In this document: piece by piece, positions 1-4,860 of the stretch
Layout: every line of letters begins with the position of its first letter
Position numbering within the stretch: the first letter of the stretch is position 1
DNA from: Chloroflexota bacterium
GTDB taxonomy: Bacteria; Chloroflexota; Anaerolineae; JACRMK01
Reading direction: 5' to 3'
Length of the DNA: 5,723 nt
NCBI GenBank assembly: GCA_016200765.1
Contig: JACQEC010000176.1
Coordinates: 1-5,723 of the forward strand
Notes under the pieces: generated by a model
Told to the model about the DNA's origin: nothing
Seen by the model: only the letters and a program-made list of their open reading frames with translations
Database searches by the model: none
Made by a program: the position numbers and the translations under genes

Positions 1-41
1 ACGACGAGAATCAAGATGCCGTCGCGGGCGGAAGTTTTCAC
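1..41 (-). CDS. Possible 5' end of a leftward gene (partial, weak)
   Basis: A minus-strand frame opens with GTG at 41 and stays open to the window edge, giving about 13 residues (V-K-T-S-A-R-D-G-I-L-I-L-V) that turn hydrophobic, as the start of a membrane or exported protein might. Support is indirect: a -10-like TATAAT sits about 50 bases upstream on the same strand (90-95). No clear ribosome binding site precedes the GTG. The plus-strand frames across this stretch are also open and cannot be ruled out as the end of an upstream gene. No function can be given. Confidence 0.2.
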   Translation of the reverse strand, partial: MKTSARDGILILV

Positions 42-63
42 GGTCGTGCCAGTATGGTAAAAT
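35..63 (+). promoter_or_regulatory. Putative promoter for the 87-residue protein gene
   Basis: A -35-like TTTTCA (35-40) lies 17 bases before TAAAAT (58-63). The -10 is preceded by TG one base upstream (55-56), giving an extended -10. Transcription would start near position 70, leaving a leader of about 68 bases before the preferred ATG at 138. This is pattern matching only; the -35 matches the consensus at 4 of 6 positions. Confidence 0.4.
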
Positions 64-89
64 CGCTCATTCGCTAACGGCTTATGGGC

Positions 90-118
90 ATTATACGCTC
101 TGATAGGGCCGCAAGCAA
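90..118 (-). promoter_or_regulatory. Putative divergent (leftward) promoter
   Basis: Read on the minus strand, TTGCTT (118-113) is followed after 17 bases by a perfect TATAAT (95-90). Transcription would start near 83 and run left, off the window. It lies back-to-back with the rightward box at 58-63, so the region may be a shared intergenic regulatory zone. The -35 is weak, and the box falls within the upstream part of the rightward transcript. Confidence 0.3.
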
Positions 119-137
119 GAAGGCTATGGGAGTTTAC

Positions 138-401
138 ATGGCAAGCCGCCTCCACAATTTCCGCAAAATGCTGGCCGAGGTGCTGTTTGGCATGAGCGGG
201 CATGAGGCCGTGCGCGCCTACCTGCGGACGCGCGGCAGTATGGATCACTTGTTCATGTTGGTCACGTTTGGCGATCTGGTGGGCATGCCCATCATCCCGC
301 CCTACTACTCCCTGCGGCTGTTGCCGTTTCTGGTGCCATCCCTGCAAAACTGGAAGCGGCGATTACTGCGCGAAAAGGATTTGATAGACCATATCTTTTA
401 G
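138..401 (+). CDS. Small hypothetical protein, 87 aa, one hydrophobic segment
   Basis: I do not recognise this family. From the preferred ATG at 138 the product is 87 residues: a basic, amphipathic N-terminal part (residues 1-33), then a hydrophobic stretch rich in Pro, Leu and aromatic residues (about 36-68, including GMPIIPPYY), then a charged tail rich in Lys and Arg (about 70-87) ending DLIDHIF. It may sit at a membrane or in a hydrophobic complex. The start at 138 is chosen because GGGAG (128-132) lies 5 bases upstream. In-frame ATGs at 84 and 126 have no site or one too close. The open frame, the matching promoter and the short 24-base gap to the PHP gene support a real gene. Function is unknown. 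Confidence 0.65.
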   Translation: MASRLHNFRKMLAEVLFGMSGHEAVRAYLRTRGSMDHLFMLVTFGDLVGMPIIPPYYSLRLLPFLVPSLQNWKRRLLREKDLIDHIF

Positions 402-410
402 CCGCCGATG

Positions 411-419
411 TGCTATAAT
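411..419 (+). promoter_or_regulatory. Extended -10 box giving a probable leaderless mRNA
   Basis: TGCTATAAT is a perfect extended -10 (TGnTATAAT). It ends only 6 bases before the ATG at 426, so the expected transcription start falls at or next to the start codon. No ribosome binding site precedes this ATG. The nearest TTGATA (381-386) is 27 bases away, too far for a normal -35, so the extended -10 would have to carry recognition. This box fixes the PHP gene start at 426 rather than the in-frame ATG at 408, which lies upstream of the box. Confidence 0.6.
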
Positions 420-425
420 CACCCT

Positions 426-1172
426 ATGGGCAAAGCCGACCTGCACATGCACAGCGAGTGGAGCGATGGCCTGCCGTCGGTGCGCGAGATTCTGGATCAC
501 GTCGAGCGCGAGACCGACCTTGACCTGATCGCGATCACTGACCACGACATGATCGAGGGTGCGTTCGAGGCGCGCGAGATCGTCGCGCAGAAGGCGTATC
601 GCTTCGAGGTGATTGTGGGCATGGAGGTGACCACGCTGGAGGGGCACCTGCTGGCCTATGATCTGGAAAAGCCCCTGCGTATGATGAAGCCACTCGACTG
701 GACCCTGCAGGCCATCCGCGATCAGGGCGGCTGGTGCTTACTGCCCCACCCGATGAGCCCCTTGATCCGCAGTGTGGGGCGGCGCGGTATCCTGCGCGTT
801 CTGCGCGACACGCGCGCGGGCATCTGCTTTGACGGCATCGAGACGCTCAACCCCAGCATCGCCGGCCGGGTCATCGCGGGCCAGGTCGAACGCTTCAACC
901 GCGAGGAGGGGCGCCTGCCGGAAACGGGAGGAAGCGACGCGCACACCCTGCCGCTGATCGGCTCGGCGTTTACGCGGTTTGCCGGCCACAGCGCCGACGA
1001 CTTTCGCCGCAGTCTGCGCGCCGGCCAGACCCGCGCGGGCGGCGCGTTCTGGGGCGGTGAGGAGTACCGCGCGCTGGCGAAGATTGCCCGGCGGCAGATG
1101 TTCAAGAGTCTGGTGCAGTTGCCCCTGCGGCACATTCGCCGTTCGTACCAGCGGCGCGGCGCGCCGAACTAG
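426..1172 (+). CDS. PHP-domain metal-dependent phosphoesterase
   Basis: The product is a 248-residue protein of the PHP (polymerase and histidinol phosphatase) superfamily, which hydrolyses phosphoester bonds with a cluster of two or three metals; here it is probably a soluble stand-alone enzyme. Visible motifs in order are D5-L-H7-M-H9 with D14, T38-D39-H40-D41, E67 in the GMEVT strand, H74, H108 in LPHP, and G169-S170-D171-A172-H173 near the end of the barrel. These are the usual metal ligands and all look intact. The basic C-terminal tail (about 210-248) lies beyond the core. Related stand-alone PHP proteins include 3',5'-nucleoside bisphosphate phosphatases and RNase AM-like enzymes, but the substrate cannot be fixed from sequence. 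The start at 426 is preferred because a -10 box lies just upstream. The redoxin gene follows after 18 bases, so co-transcription is possible. Confidence 0.9.
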   Translation: MGKADLHMHSEWSDGLPSVREILDHVERETDLDLIAITDHDMIEGAFEAREIVAQKAYRFEVIVGMEVTTLEGHLLAYDLEKPLRMMKPLDWTLQAIRDQGGWCLLPHPMSPLIRSVGRRGILRVLRDTRAGICFDGIETLNPSIAGRVIAGQVERFNREEGRLPETGGSDAHTLPLIGSAFTRFAGHSADDFRRSLRAGQTRAGGAFWGGEEYRALAKIARRQMFKSLVQLPLRHIRRSYQRRGAPN

Positions 1173-1190
1173 ACCCTGACAAGGATCGTT

Positions 1191-1676
1191 ATGCCATTAC
1201 CCGAAGTGGGCGAGCGGGTTCCCGATTTCGCCCTGGCCGACGTCAACGGCCACACCTACCCGTTATCCGAAAGCGCGCAAGGCCGCGCGACGCTGGCGGT
1301 CTTCTTCAAGCGCAGTTGCGTCACCAGTCGGCTGGCGCTGCCGTTCGTCGAGCGACTGCATCGGCTGTACCCGGCGCTGAGGCTGATTGGCGTTTCGCAG
1401 GATGACGCGGCGGACACCGAAGCGTTCAGCGCGCAGGCGGGCCTGACGTTTCCGGTGGTGCTGGACAGCGACTGGAAGGTTTCAACCGAGTACGACCTGT
1501 TCACCGTACCGACGGCCTTCCTGCTGGACAAGGCCGGTCGGCTGGCGCGCGTGAACATGGGCTGGAGCACCGAGCAGTATAACGCGCTGTCGGCGGAGGT
1601 CGCCCGGCTGTTGGAGGTCACGCTGCTGACGCTGGTCACGGCCGAGGACAAAGTGCCCGTCTTCAAGCCGGGCTGA
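1191..1676 (+). CDS. Thioredoxin-fold redoxin (AhpC/TSA or TlpA-like), possible selenoprotein
   Basis: The conceptual product to the first stop is 161 residues and has a complete peroxiredoxin/TlpA-like thioredoxin fold. It shows the entry motif G-E-R-V-P-D-F (7-13), a strand leading to FFKRSC43-V-T-S46, the GVSQDD segment (67-72), and the cis-proline loop TVP107-T-A-F-L-L-D. Such proteins reduce peroxides or disulfides. There is no obvious signal peptide, so it is probably cytoplasmic. C43 is the only cysteine; the second active-site position of the usual CxxC is Ser46. The start is set by AAGGA (1181-1185), 5 bases before ATG. The frame ends F-K-P-G then TGA (1674-1676). Reading through gives U-T-S-R-Q-L-D-E-L-V to a TAG at 1704-1706, and a hairpin lies just downstream. 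The full protein may therefore be 171 residues with selenocysteine 162. The fold assignment is firm; the readthrough is a hypothesis. Confidence 0.88.
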   Translation: MPLPEVGERVPDFALADVNGHTYPLSESAQGRATLAVFFKRSCVTSRLALPFVERLHRLYPALRLIGVSQDDAADTEAFSAQAGLTFPVVLDSDWKVSTEYDLFTVPTAFLLDKAGRLARVNMGWSTEQYNALSAEVARLLEVTLLTLVTAEDKVPVFKPG

Positions 1677-1709
1677 ACGTCGCGGCAGCTGGATGAGCTC
1701 GTGTAGCTC
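1674..1709 (+). promoter_or_regulatory. Candidate selenocysteine UGA with bacterial SECIS-like hairpin
   Basis: The TGA at 1674-1676 is followed by a perfect 5-bp stem, GAGCT (1695-1699) with AGCTC (1705-1709), closing a CGTGT loop (1700-1704). A U-G wobble (1694/1710) can extend it. There are 23 bases between the UGA and the loop, and G is the second loop base. Both agree with what is known of bacterial SECIS elements: a small hairpin just 3' of the UGA, with a G near the 5' end of the loop. The frame stays open for nine sense codons and ends at TAG 1704-1706, inside the hairpin. A short hairpin like this can occur by chance, so the context (lone cysteine, F-K-P-G tail) carries much of the weight. 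Confidence 0.4.
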
Positions 1710-1802
1710 GCAGGCACAGATCAGGTCATCGCTAACGAAGGGAAGCAATTGTCCGCCTCGTCGTGATCGCAGAACGGCAAACACGCATCAAAGGGATGGG
1801 GG

Positions 1803-2333
1803 ATGAATTATTTAGAGAAGCTGATTCAGGGCGCCGCCGGGCTGGCGCGAGGGATGGGCGTCACCTTCGGCGAGATGCTGCAAAAGCCCAGCACGGTGCA
1901 GTATCCGGAGGAGAAGCCGCGGGTGGCCGAGCGCTTCCGCGGCCGGCATATTTTACAGCGGCACGATAACGGCCTCGAACGCTGTATCGGCTGTGCGTTG
2001 TGCGCCGCGGCCTGCCCCGCGCAGGCGATCTACGTGGAAGCCGCGGAGAACACGCCCGACGCGCGCTACTCGCCCGGCGAGCGCTACGCGAAAGTCTACG
2101 AGATCAATATGATCCGCTGTATCTTCTGCGGCTTCTGCGAGGAGGCGTGCCCGGTCGAGGCGGTGGTGCTGACGCACCAGTACGAGTTATCCGGCTACGA
2201 CCGTAAATCGTTTATCTACACCAAAGAGATGCTGCTGGTGCCCGGTTCCAACCTGCCGCTGAACGATTCGGCGCTCACCGAGGGGCCGCAGTATCGAAGC
2301 AACACACCCACATTTGAGAGGCATACGACGTAA
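1803..2333 (+). CDS. nuoI: NADH-quinone oxidoreductase subunit I-like 2[4Fe-4S] protein
   Basis: The product is a 176-residue NuoI-type ferredoxin subunit. In complex I this subunit carries clusters N6a and N6b and passes electrons from the peripheral arm toward NuoB and quinone. Two complete cluster motifs are visible: C61-x2-C64-x2-C67-x3-C71-P and C106-x2-C109-x2-C112-x3-C116-P. The family hallmark RCIFCGFCEEACPVEA is followed by the Y-D-R-K-S-F-I-Y-T-K-E-M-L-L segment typical of NuoI. The N-terminal part (residues 1-28, with GMGVTFGEML) is the usual membrane-facing helix. AAGGGA (1791-1796) lies 6 bases before the ATG. No other nuo gene is in the window; the neighbours are a redoxin and a slipin. 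It may be a dispersed complex I gene, as occurs in some phyla, or a paralogue serving another oxidoreductase. Confidence 0.93.
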   Translation: MNYLEKLIQGAAGLARGMGVTFGEMLQKPSTVQYPEEKPRVAERFRGRHILQRHDNGLERCIGCALCAAACPAQAIYVEAAENTPDARYSPGERYAKVYEINMIRCIFCGFCEEACPVEAVVLTHQYELSGYDRKSFIYTKEMLLVPGSNLPLNDSALTEGPQYRSNTPTFERHTT

Positions 2334-2363
2334 TAAGACAGGATAACTGAAAGGTAGGCTACG

Positions 2364-3137
2364 ATGGGACAACTTTTAACCGGCCTTGGCTCGCTGGTCG
2401 TTGTTGTTATCATCTTGTCGTTGTTCGTGCTCAGCGCGGCCGTCAAAATCGTGCAGGAGTACGAGCGCGGGGTGATCTTCCGTCTGGGGCGGTTGGTTGG
2501 CCCCCGCGGCCCCGGCCTGTTCCTCATCATTCCGTTCCTTGACCGGATGGTGAAGGTTGACCTGCGCGTGGTAACGCTGGATGTGCCGACGCAGGAGGTC
2601 ATCACCAAGGACAACGTCACGGTCAAGGTCAACGCCGTTCTCTATTTTCGCGTGGTCAACCCCCCGGATGCCGTGGTGAAGGTTGAGGACTTCCGGCGCG
2701 CGACCTGGCTGAAATCGCAGACGACCCTGCGCAGTGTGCTCGGCCAATCGAGCCTCGACGACCTGCTGGCCAACCGCGATGCGATCAACCAGAACCTGCA
2801 GCGCATCATTGACGAGCAGACCGAGCCGTGGGGCATCAAGGTCACGAGCGTGGAAGTGAAAGACGTGGAACTGCCGCAGACGATGCAGCGCGCGATGGCG
2901 AAGCAAGCCGAAGCCGAGCGCGAGAAGCGGGCGAAGATCATCCACGCCGAAGGCGAGTTCGCGGCGTCGCAGCAGTTGGCCGAAGCCGCCAAAGTGCTGA
3001 CGATCTCCGAGGGGGCGATGCAGTTGCGCTACCTGCAGACGCTGACCGAGATCGCCGTCGAGAAGAACTCGACCATCATCTTCCCGGTGCCAATTGACGT
3101 GCTCGAGGCGATCAAGCGGATCGGCCCTCACTCATAA
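2364..3137 (+). CDS. Slipin (stomatin-like SPFH/Band 7 membrane protein)
   Basis: The product is 257 residues, the normal size for a prokaryotic slipin. A single N-terminal membrane segment (about 5-27) is followed by the highly typical start of the SPFH domain: EYERGVIFRLGRL, then GPGLFLIIPFLD (about 31-60), DVPTQEVITKDNVTVKVNAVLYFRV (about 73-97) and the R-S-V-L-G-Q-S-S-L-D-D-L-L segment (123-135). The Ala/Glu/Lys-rich helix QAEAEREKRAKIIHAEGEF (181-199) should form the oligomerising coiled coil. Slipins assemble into membrane rings and organise membrane domains; archaeal ones are cleaved by an NfeD-family protease. No nfeD gene is visible here. The ATG at 2364 has AAGG (2351-2354) and TAGG (2355-2358) upstream. 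The 30-base gap from nuoI suggests co-transcription. Confidence 0.93.
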   Translation: MGQLLTGLGSLVVVVIILSLFVLSAAVKIVQEYERGVIFRLGRLVGPRGPGLFLIIPFLDRMVKVDLRVVTLDVPTQEVITKDNVTVKVNAVLYFRVVNPPDAVVKVEDFRRATWLKSQTTLRSVLGQSSLDDLLANRDAINQNLQRIIDEQTEPWGIKVTSVEVKDVELPQTMQRAMAKQAEAEREKRAKIIHAEGEFAASQQLAEAAKVLTISEGAMQLRYLQTLTEIAVEKNSTIIFPVPIDVLEAIKRIGPHS

Positions 3138-3145
3138 CACGAAAG

Positions 3146-3260
3146 ACGTTGGCGCGCAGTGCGTTGCGCGTTGTGCGTTGGCGCGTTCCGCGTTGGTGTA
3201 GTTCGTGCGACCGTCAAAGCGCATTAACGCTCAACGCATGAACGCGGAACGCGCCAACGT
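3146..3260. repeat. Heptad-phased inverted repeat (long hairpin element)
   Basis: CGTTGGCGCGTTCCGCGTT (3176-3194) is exactly complementary to AACGCGGAACGCGCCAACG (3241-3259), a perfect 19-bp stem around a 46-base centre. The left arm is built from heptads: CGTT recurs at 3162, 3169, 3176, 3184 and 3191. The right arm mirrors this with AACG at 3226, 3233, 3241, 3248 and 3256, so spacings are 7 or 8. An extra ACGTTGGCGCG at 3146-3156 gives the right arm a second partner. The element fills almost all of the gap between the slipin and CDF genes and could end or attenuate transcription, though no T-run follows. It resembles dispersed palindromic repeats more than a simple terminator. Confidence 0.8.
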
Positions 3261-3270
3261 TTGATGGCCT

Positions 3271-4695
3271 ATGCTAGAGAAGACGCAAGTCGCCGCATCG
3301 TCAATGGTTGCGGCGATTTTTCTGACCAGCATCAAGATTGTCGTCGGCGTGCTGACGGGCAGTCTTGGCATCTTATCGGAGGCGGCGCACTCCGGGCTTG
3401 ATCTGGTGGCCGCGGTCATCACGCTGTTTGCCGTGCGCCTCGCCGACCGTCCGGCGGACGCCACGCACCCCTACGGCCATGGCAAGGTCGAGAACCTGTC
3501 GGCGCTGGCCGAAGCCGCGATTCTGGTCGTGACCTGTCTCACCATCATCTCCGAAGCGATCCAGCGCCTGCTCTTCAAGACGGTTGAGATAGATGTTAAC
3601 CTGTGGGCTTTCGGCGTTGTCCTGCTGTCCATCGTCATAGATTTCTCGCGCTCGCGGGCGCTGAAGCGGGCGGCGCGCAAGTACGATAGCCAGGCGCTGG
3701 AGGCCGACGCACTGCACTTCAGCACCGACATCTGGAGCAGTGCGGTGGTGCTGGTGGGACTGCTGTTGACGAAGGTTGGCGAATGGAGCGGGCAGGGCTG
3801 GCTTGAGCGCGCGGATTCGCTGGCGGCGCTGGGTGTGGCCTCCATCGTCGTCGCGGTCAGCCTGCGGCTGGGCTACAGCGCGTCGCTGGCCCTGATGGAC
3901 ACCGCGCCGCGCGATCTGCCCGCCGAGGTGGAGCGGCGCGCGCGCATGGTAGATGGGGTGTTGGACGCGAAGCAGGTGCGCGTGCGGCGGGTGGGGCCCG
4001 CGAGTTTCGTGGACATGAGCATCGCCGTGCGGCGGGGGGCGACGTTTGAAGAATCGCACGGCATCGCCTCGGCGGTTGAGAAGGCGGTCAAGACCGTCGC
4101 GCCCCGCGCGGAGGTGCTAGTGCATGTGGACCCGGTCGCGCCACGCGACGAGAGCGTGGTGGACACCGTGCGCGGGCTGGCCGCGCGGCATGAGTTGGAA
4201 GTGCACAACGTGCATGTGCAGAATGTGGATGGGCAATTGACCGTTGAGTTTCACGTCGAGCTGGACGACAGCCTGACCCTGCAAGAAGCGCACGCGCTGG
4301 TCAGCCATCTGGAAGACGAGGTGCGCCTGCTGGTGCCGAATGTGGCCGAAGTGAACAGCCACCTCGAGCCGGCCGGCCAGCAGAGCTCGAAACTTCACGC
4401 CGCGAAAGCGCGCGAGGCGGCCTTGCCCGCCGAGGTGCTCGACAGCGCGCGGCGCGCGGTGGGGCAGATCGCGCGCGAGGAGTGCGGCCCCGAGGGCTAT
4501 CACCATATTCTATTGCGCGGTGTCAACGGCGAAATCGGCGTCGTCCTGCACATCTTTCTGGCCGACCAATCGCCCATCCGCGAAGCGCACGATTTATCCA
4601 CACGGCTAGAGACCCGCCTGCGCCAGCAGATTCCGCATGTGGGCGAGGTGCTGGTGCACGTGGAGCCGCGCTCGATGGCGGCGCCAGCGGTGTAG
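3271..4695 (+). CDS. Cation diffusion facilitator transporter with three tandem C-terminal domains
   Basis: The product is a 474-residue CDF-family metal/proton antiporter, which exports divalent metals across the inner membrane. Six membrane helices are visible (about 10-30, 34-56, 76-96, 110-126, 147-168, 183-200). Site A ligands are H40-x3-D44 in helix 2 and H149-x3-D153 in helix 5, with the family loop H66-P-Y-G-H70-G-K-x-E74. The His/Asp pairs suggest zinc, by analogy. A usual CDF has one cytoplasmic domain and about 300 residues. Here three follow: about 213-290, 294-367 and 386-466. Each has an E-A/S-H helix (E261, E339, E438) and ends in a strand with H-V-D-P (285-288), H-L-E-P (364-367) or H-V-E-P (463-466). 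The ATG at 3271 has little ribosome binding site, but an in-frame TGA at 3262 rules out a longer start. The stop codon lies inside the next palindrome. Confidence 0.93.
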   Translation: MLEKTQVAASSMVAAIFLTSIKIVVGVLTGSLGILSEAAHSGLDLVAAVITLFAVRLADRPADATHPYGHGKVENLSALAEAAILVVTCLTIISEAIQRLLFKTVEIDVNLWAFGVVLLSIVIDFSRSRALKRAARKYDSQALEADALHFSTDIWSSAVVLVGLLLTKVGEWSGQGWLERADSLAALGVASIVVAVSLRLGYSASLALMDTAPRDLPAEVERRARMVDGVLDAKQVRVRRVGPASFVDMSIAVRRGATFEESHGIASAVEKAVKTVAPRAEVLVHVDPVAPRDESVVDTVRGLAARHELEVHNVHVQNVDGQLTVEFHVELDDSLTLQEAHALVSHLEDEVRLLVPNVAEVNSHLEPAGQQSSKLHAAKAREAALPAEVLDSARRAVGQIAREECGPEGYHHILLRGVNGEIGVVLHIFLADQSPIREAHDLSTRLETRLRQQIPHVGEVLVHVEPRSMAAPAV

Positions 4696-4762
4696 GGGCG
4701 AAGCCGCGCGCAATGGTGTTGGATTTGAAGATGGAGATGGCTGCGCGCCGCTTCGCCCCTAC
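4692..4762. repeat. Palindromic element GTAGGGGCGAAGC, overlapping the CDF stop codon
   Basis: GTAGGGGCGAAGC (4692-4704) is exactly complementary to GCTTCGCCCCTAC (4750-4762). After one C/C mismatch the pairing continues for 7 more bases (4706-4712 with 4742-4748), giving a stem of about 21 bp around a 29-base loop. The TAG stop of the CDF gene (4693-4695) is part of the left arm. No T-run follows, so it is not a classic intrinsic terminator. It looks like a REP-like dispersed repeat that has landed at the gene end. Confidence 0.75.
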
Positions 4763-4784
4763 GTTCACGCCTTGATTCGCGCCC

Positions 4785-4801
4785 GCCGCTTCGCCCTTAC
4801 G
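4785..4801. repeat. Third half-copy of the GCTTCGCCC repeat arm
   Basis: GCCGCTTCGCCCTTACG repeats the right arm of the palindrome at 4747-4763 with one change (C to T). It is a direct repeat 38 bases downstream and could pair with the left arm at 4692 instead. This suggests that the element was partly duplicated or that two insertions occurred. The promoter of the next gene lies 32 bases further on. Confidence 0.65.
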
Positions 4802-4832
4802 GGTCTGGGAAGGGCTGACATCGTAGGCGGGA

Positions 4833-4838
4833 TATAAT
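4833..4838 (+). promoter_or_regulatory. -10 box for the leuD-leuC gene
   Basis: A perfect TATAAT ends 22 bases before the ATG at 4861, so transcription would start near 4845. No convincing -35 is present at 16-18 bases: CTGACA at 4815-4820 is only 12 bases away. The ribosome binding site AGAGGA (4849-4854) lies 6 bases before the start codon. The box indicates that this gene has its own promoter and is not read only from the CDF gene. Confidence 0.5.
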
Positions 4839-4860
4839 TCCTGACAAGAGAGGAATCGTT

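Noticed and set aside
84..137. Longer start (ATG 84 or ATG 126) for the small hypothetical protein
   Set aside because: ATG 84 has no ribosome binding site, and the site before ATG 126 is only 2 bases away. ATG 138 has GGGAG at a normal spacing.
408..425. ATG 408 as the start of the PHP protein
   Set aside because: It lies upstream of the TGCTATAAT box, has no ribosome binding site, and would add M-C-Y-N-H-P before the family's usual beginning.
1685..1725. tRNA-like segment (GAGCTCGTGTAGCTCGCAGG resembles a D-arm)
   Set aside because: No acceptor stem, anticodon arm or T-arm (GGTTCGAAT-like) can be found around it. The hairpin is better explained as the SECIS candidate.
2376..3131. Long minus-strand open frames opposite the slipin and CDF genes
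   Set aside because: They are antisense shadows of well-supported genes in GC-rich DNA, with His/Arg-rich composition and no recognisable domain.
3146..3260. CRISPR array
   Set aside because: The repeated units are only 7-8 bases, adjacent and in inverted arms, with no spacers of regular length.
4692..4775. Intrinsic terminator after the CDF gene
   Set aside because: The stem is strong, but the loop is long (29 bases) and no T-run follows either arm. A repeat element fits better.
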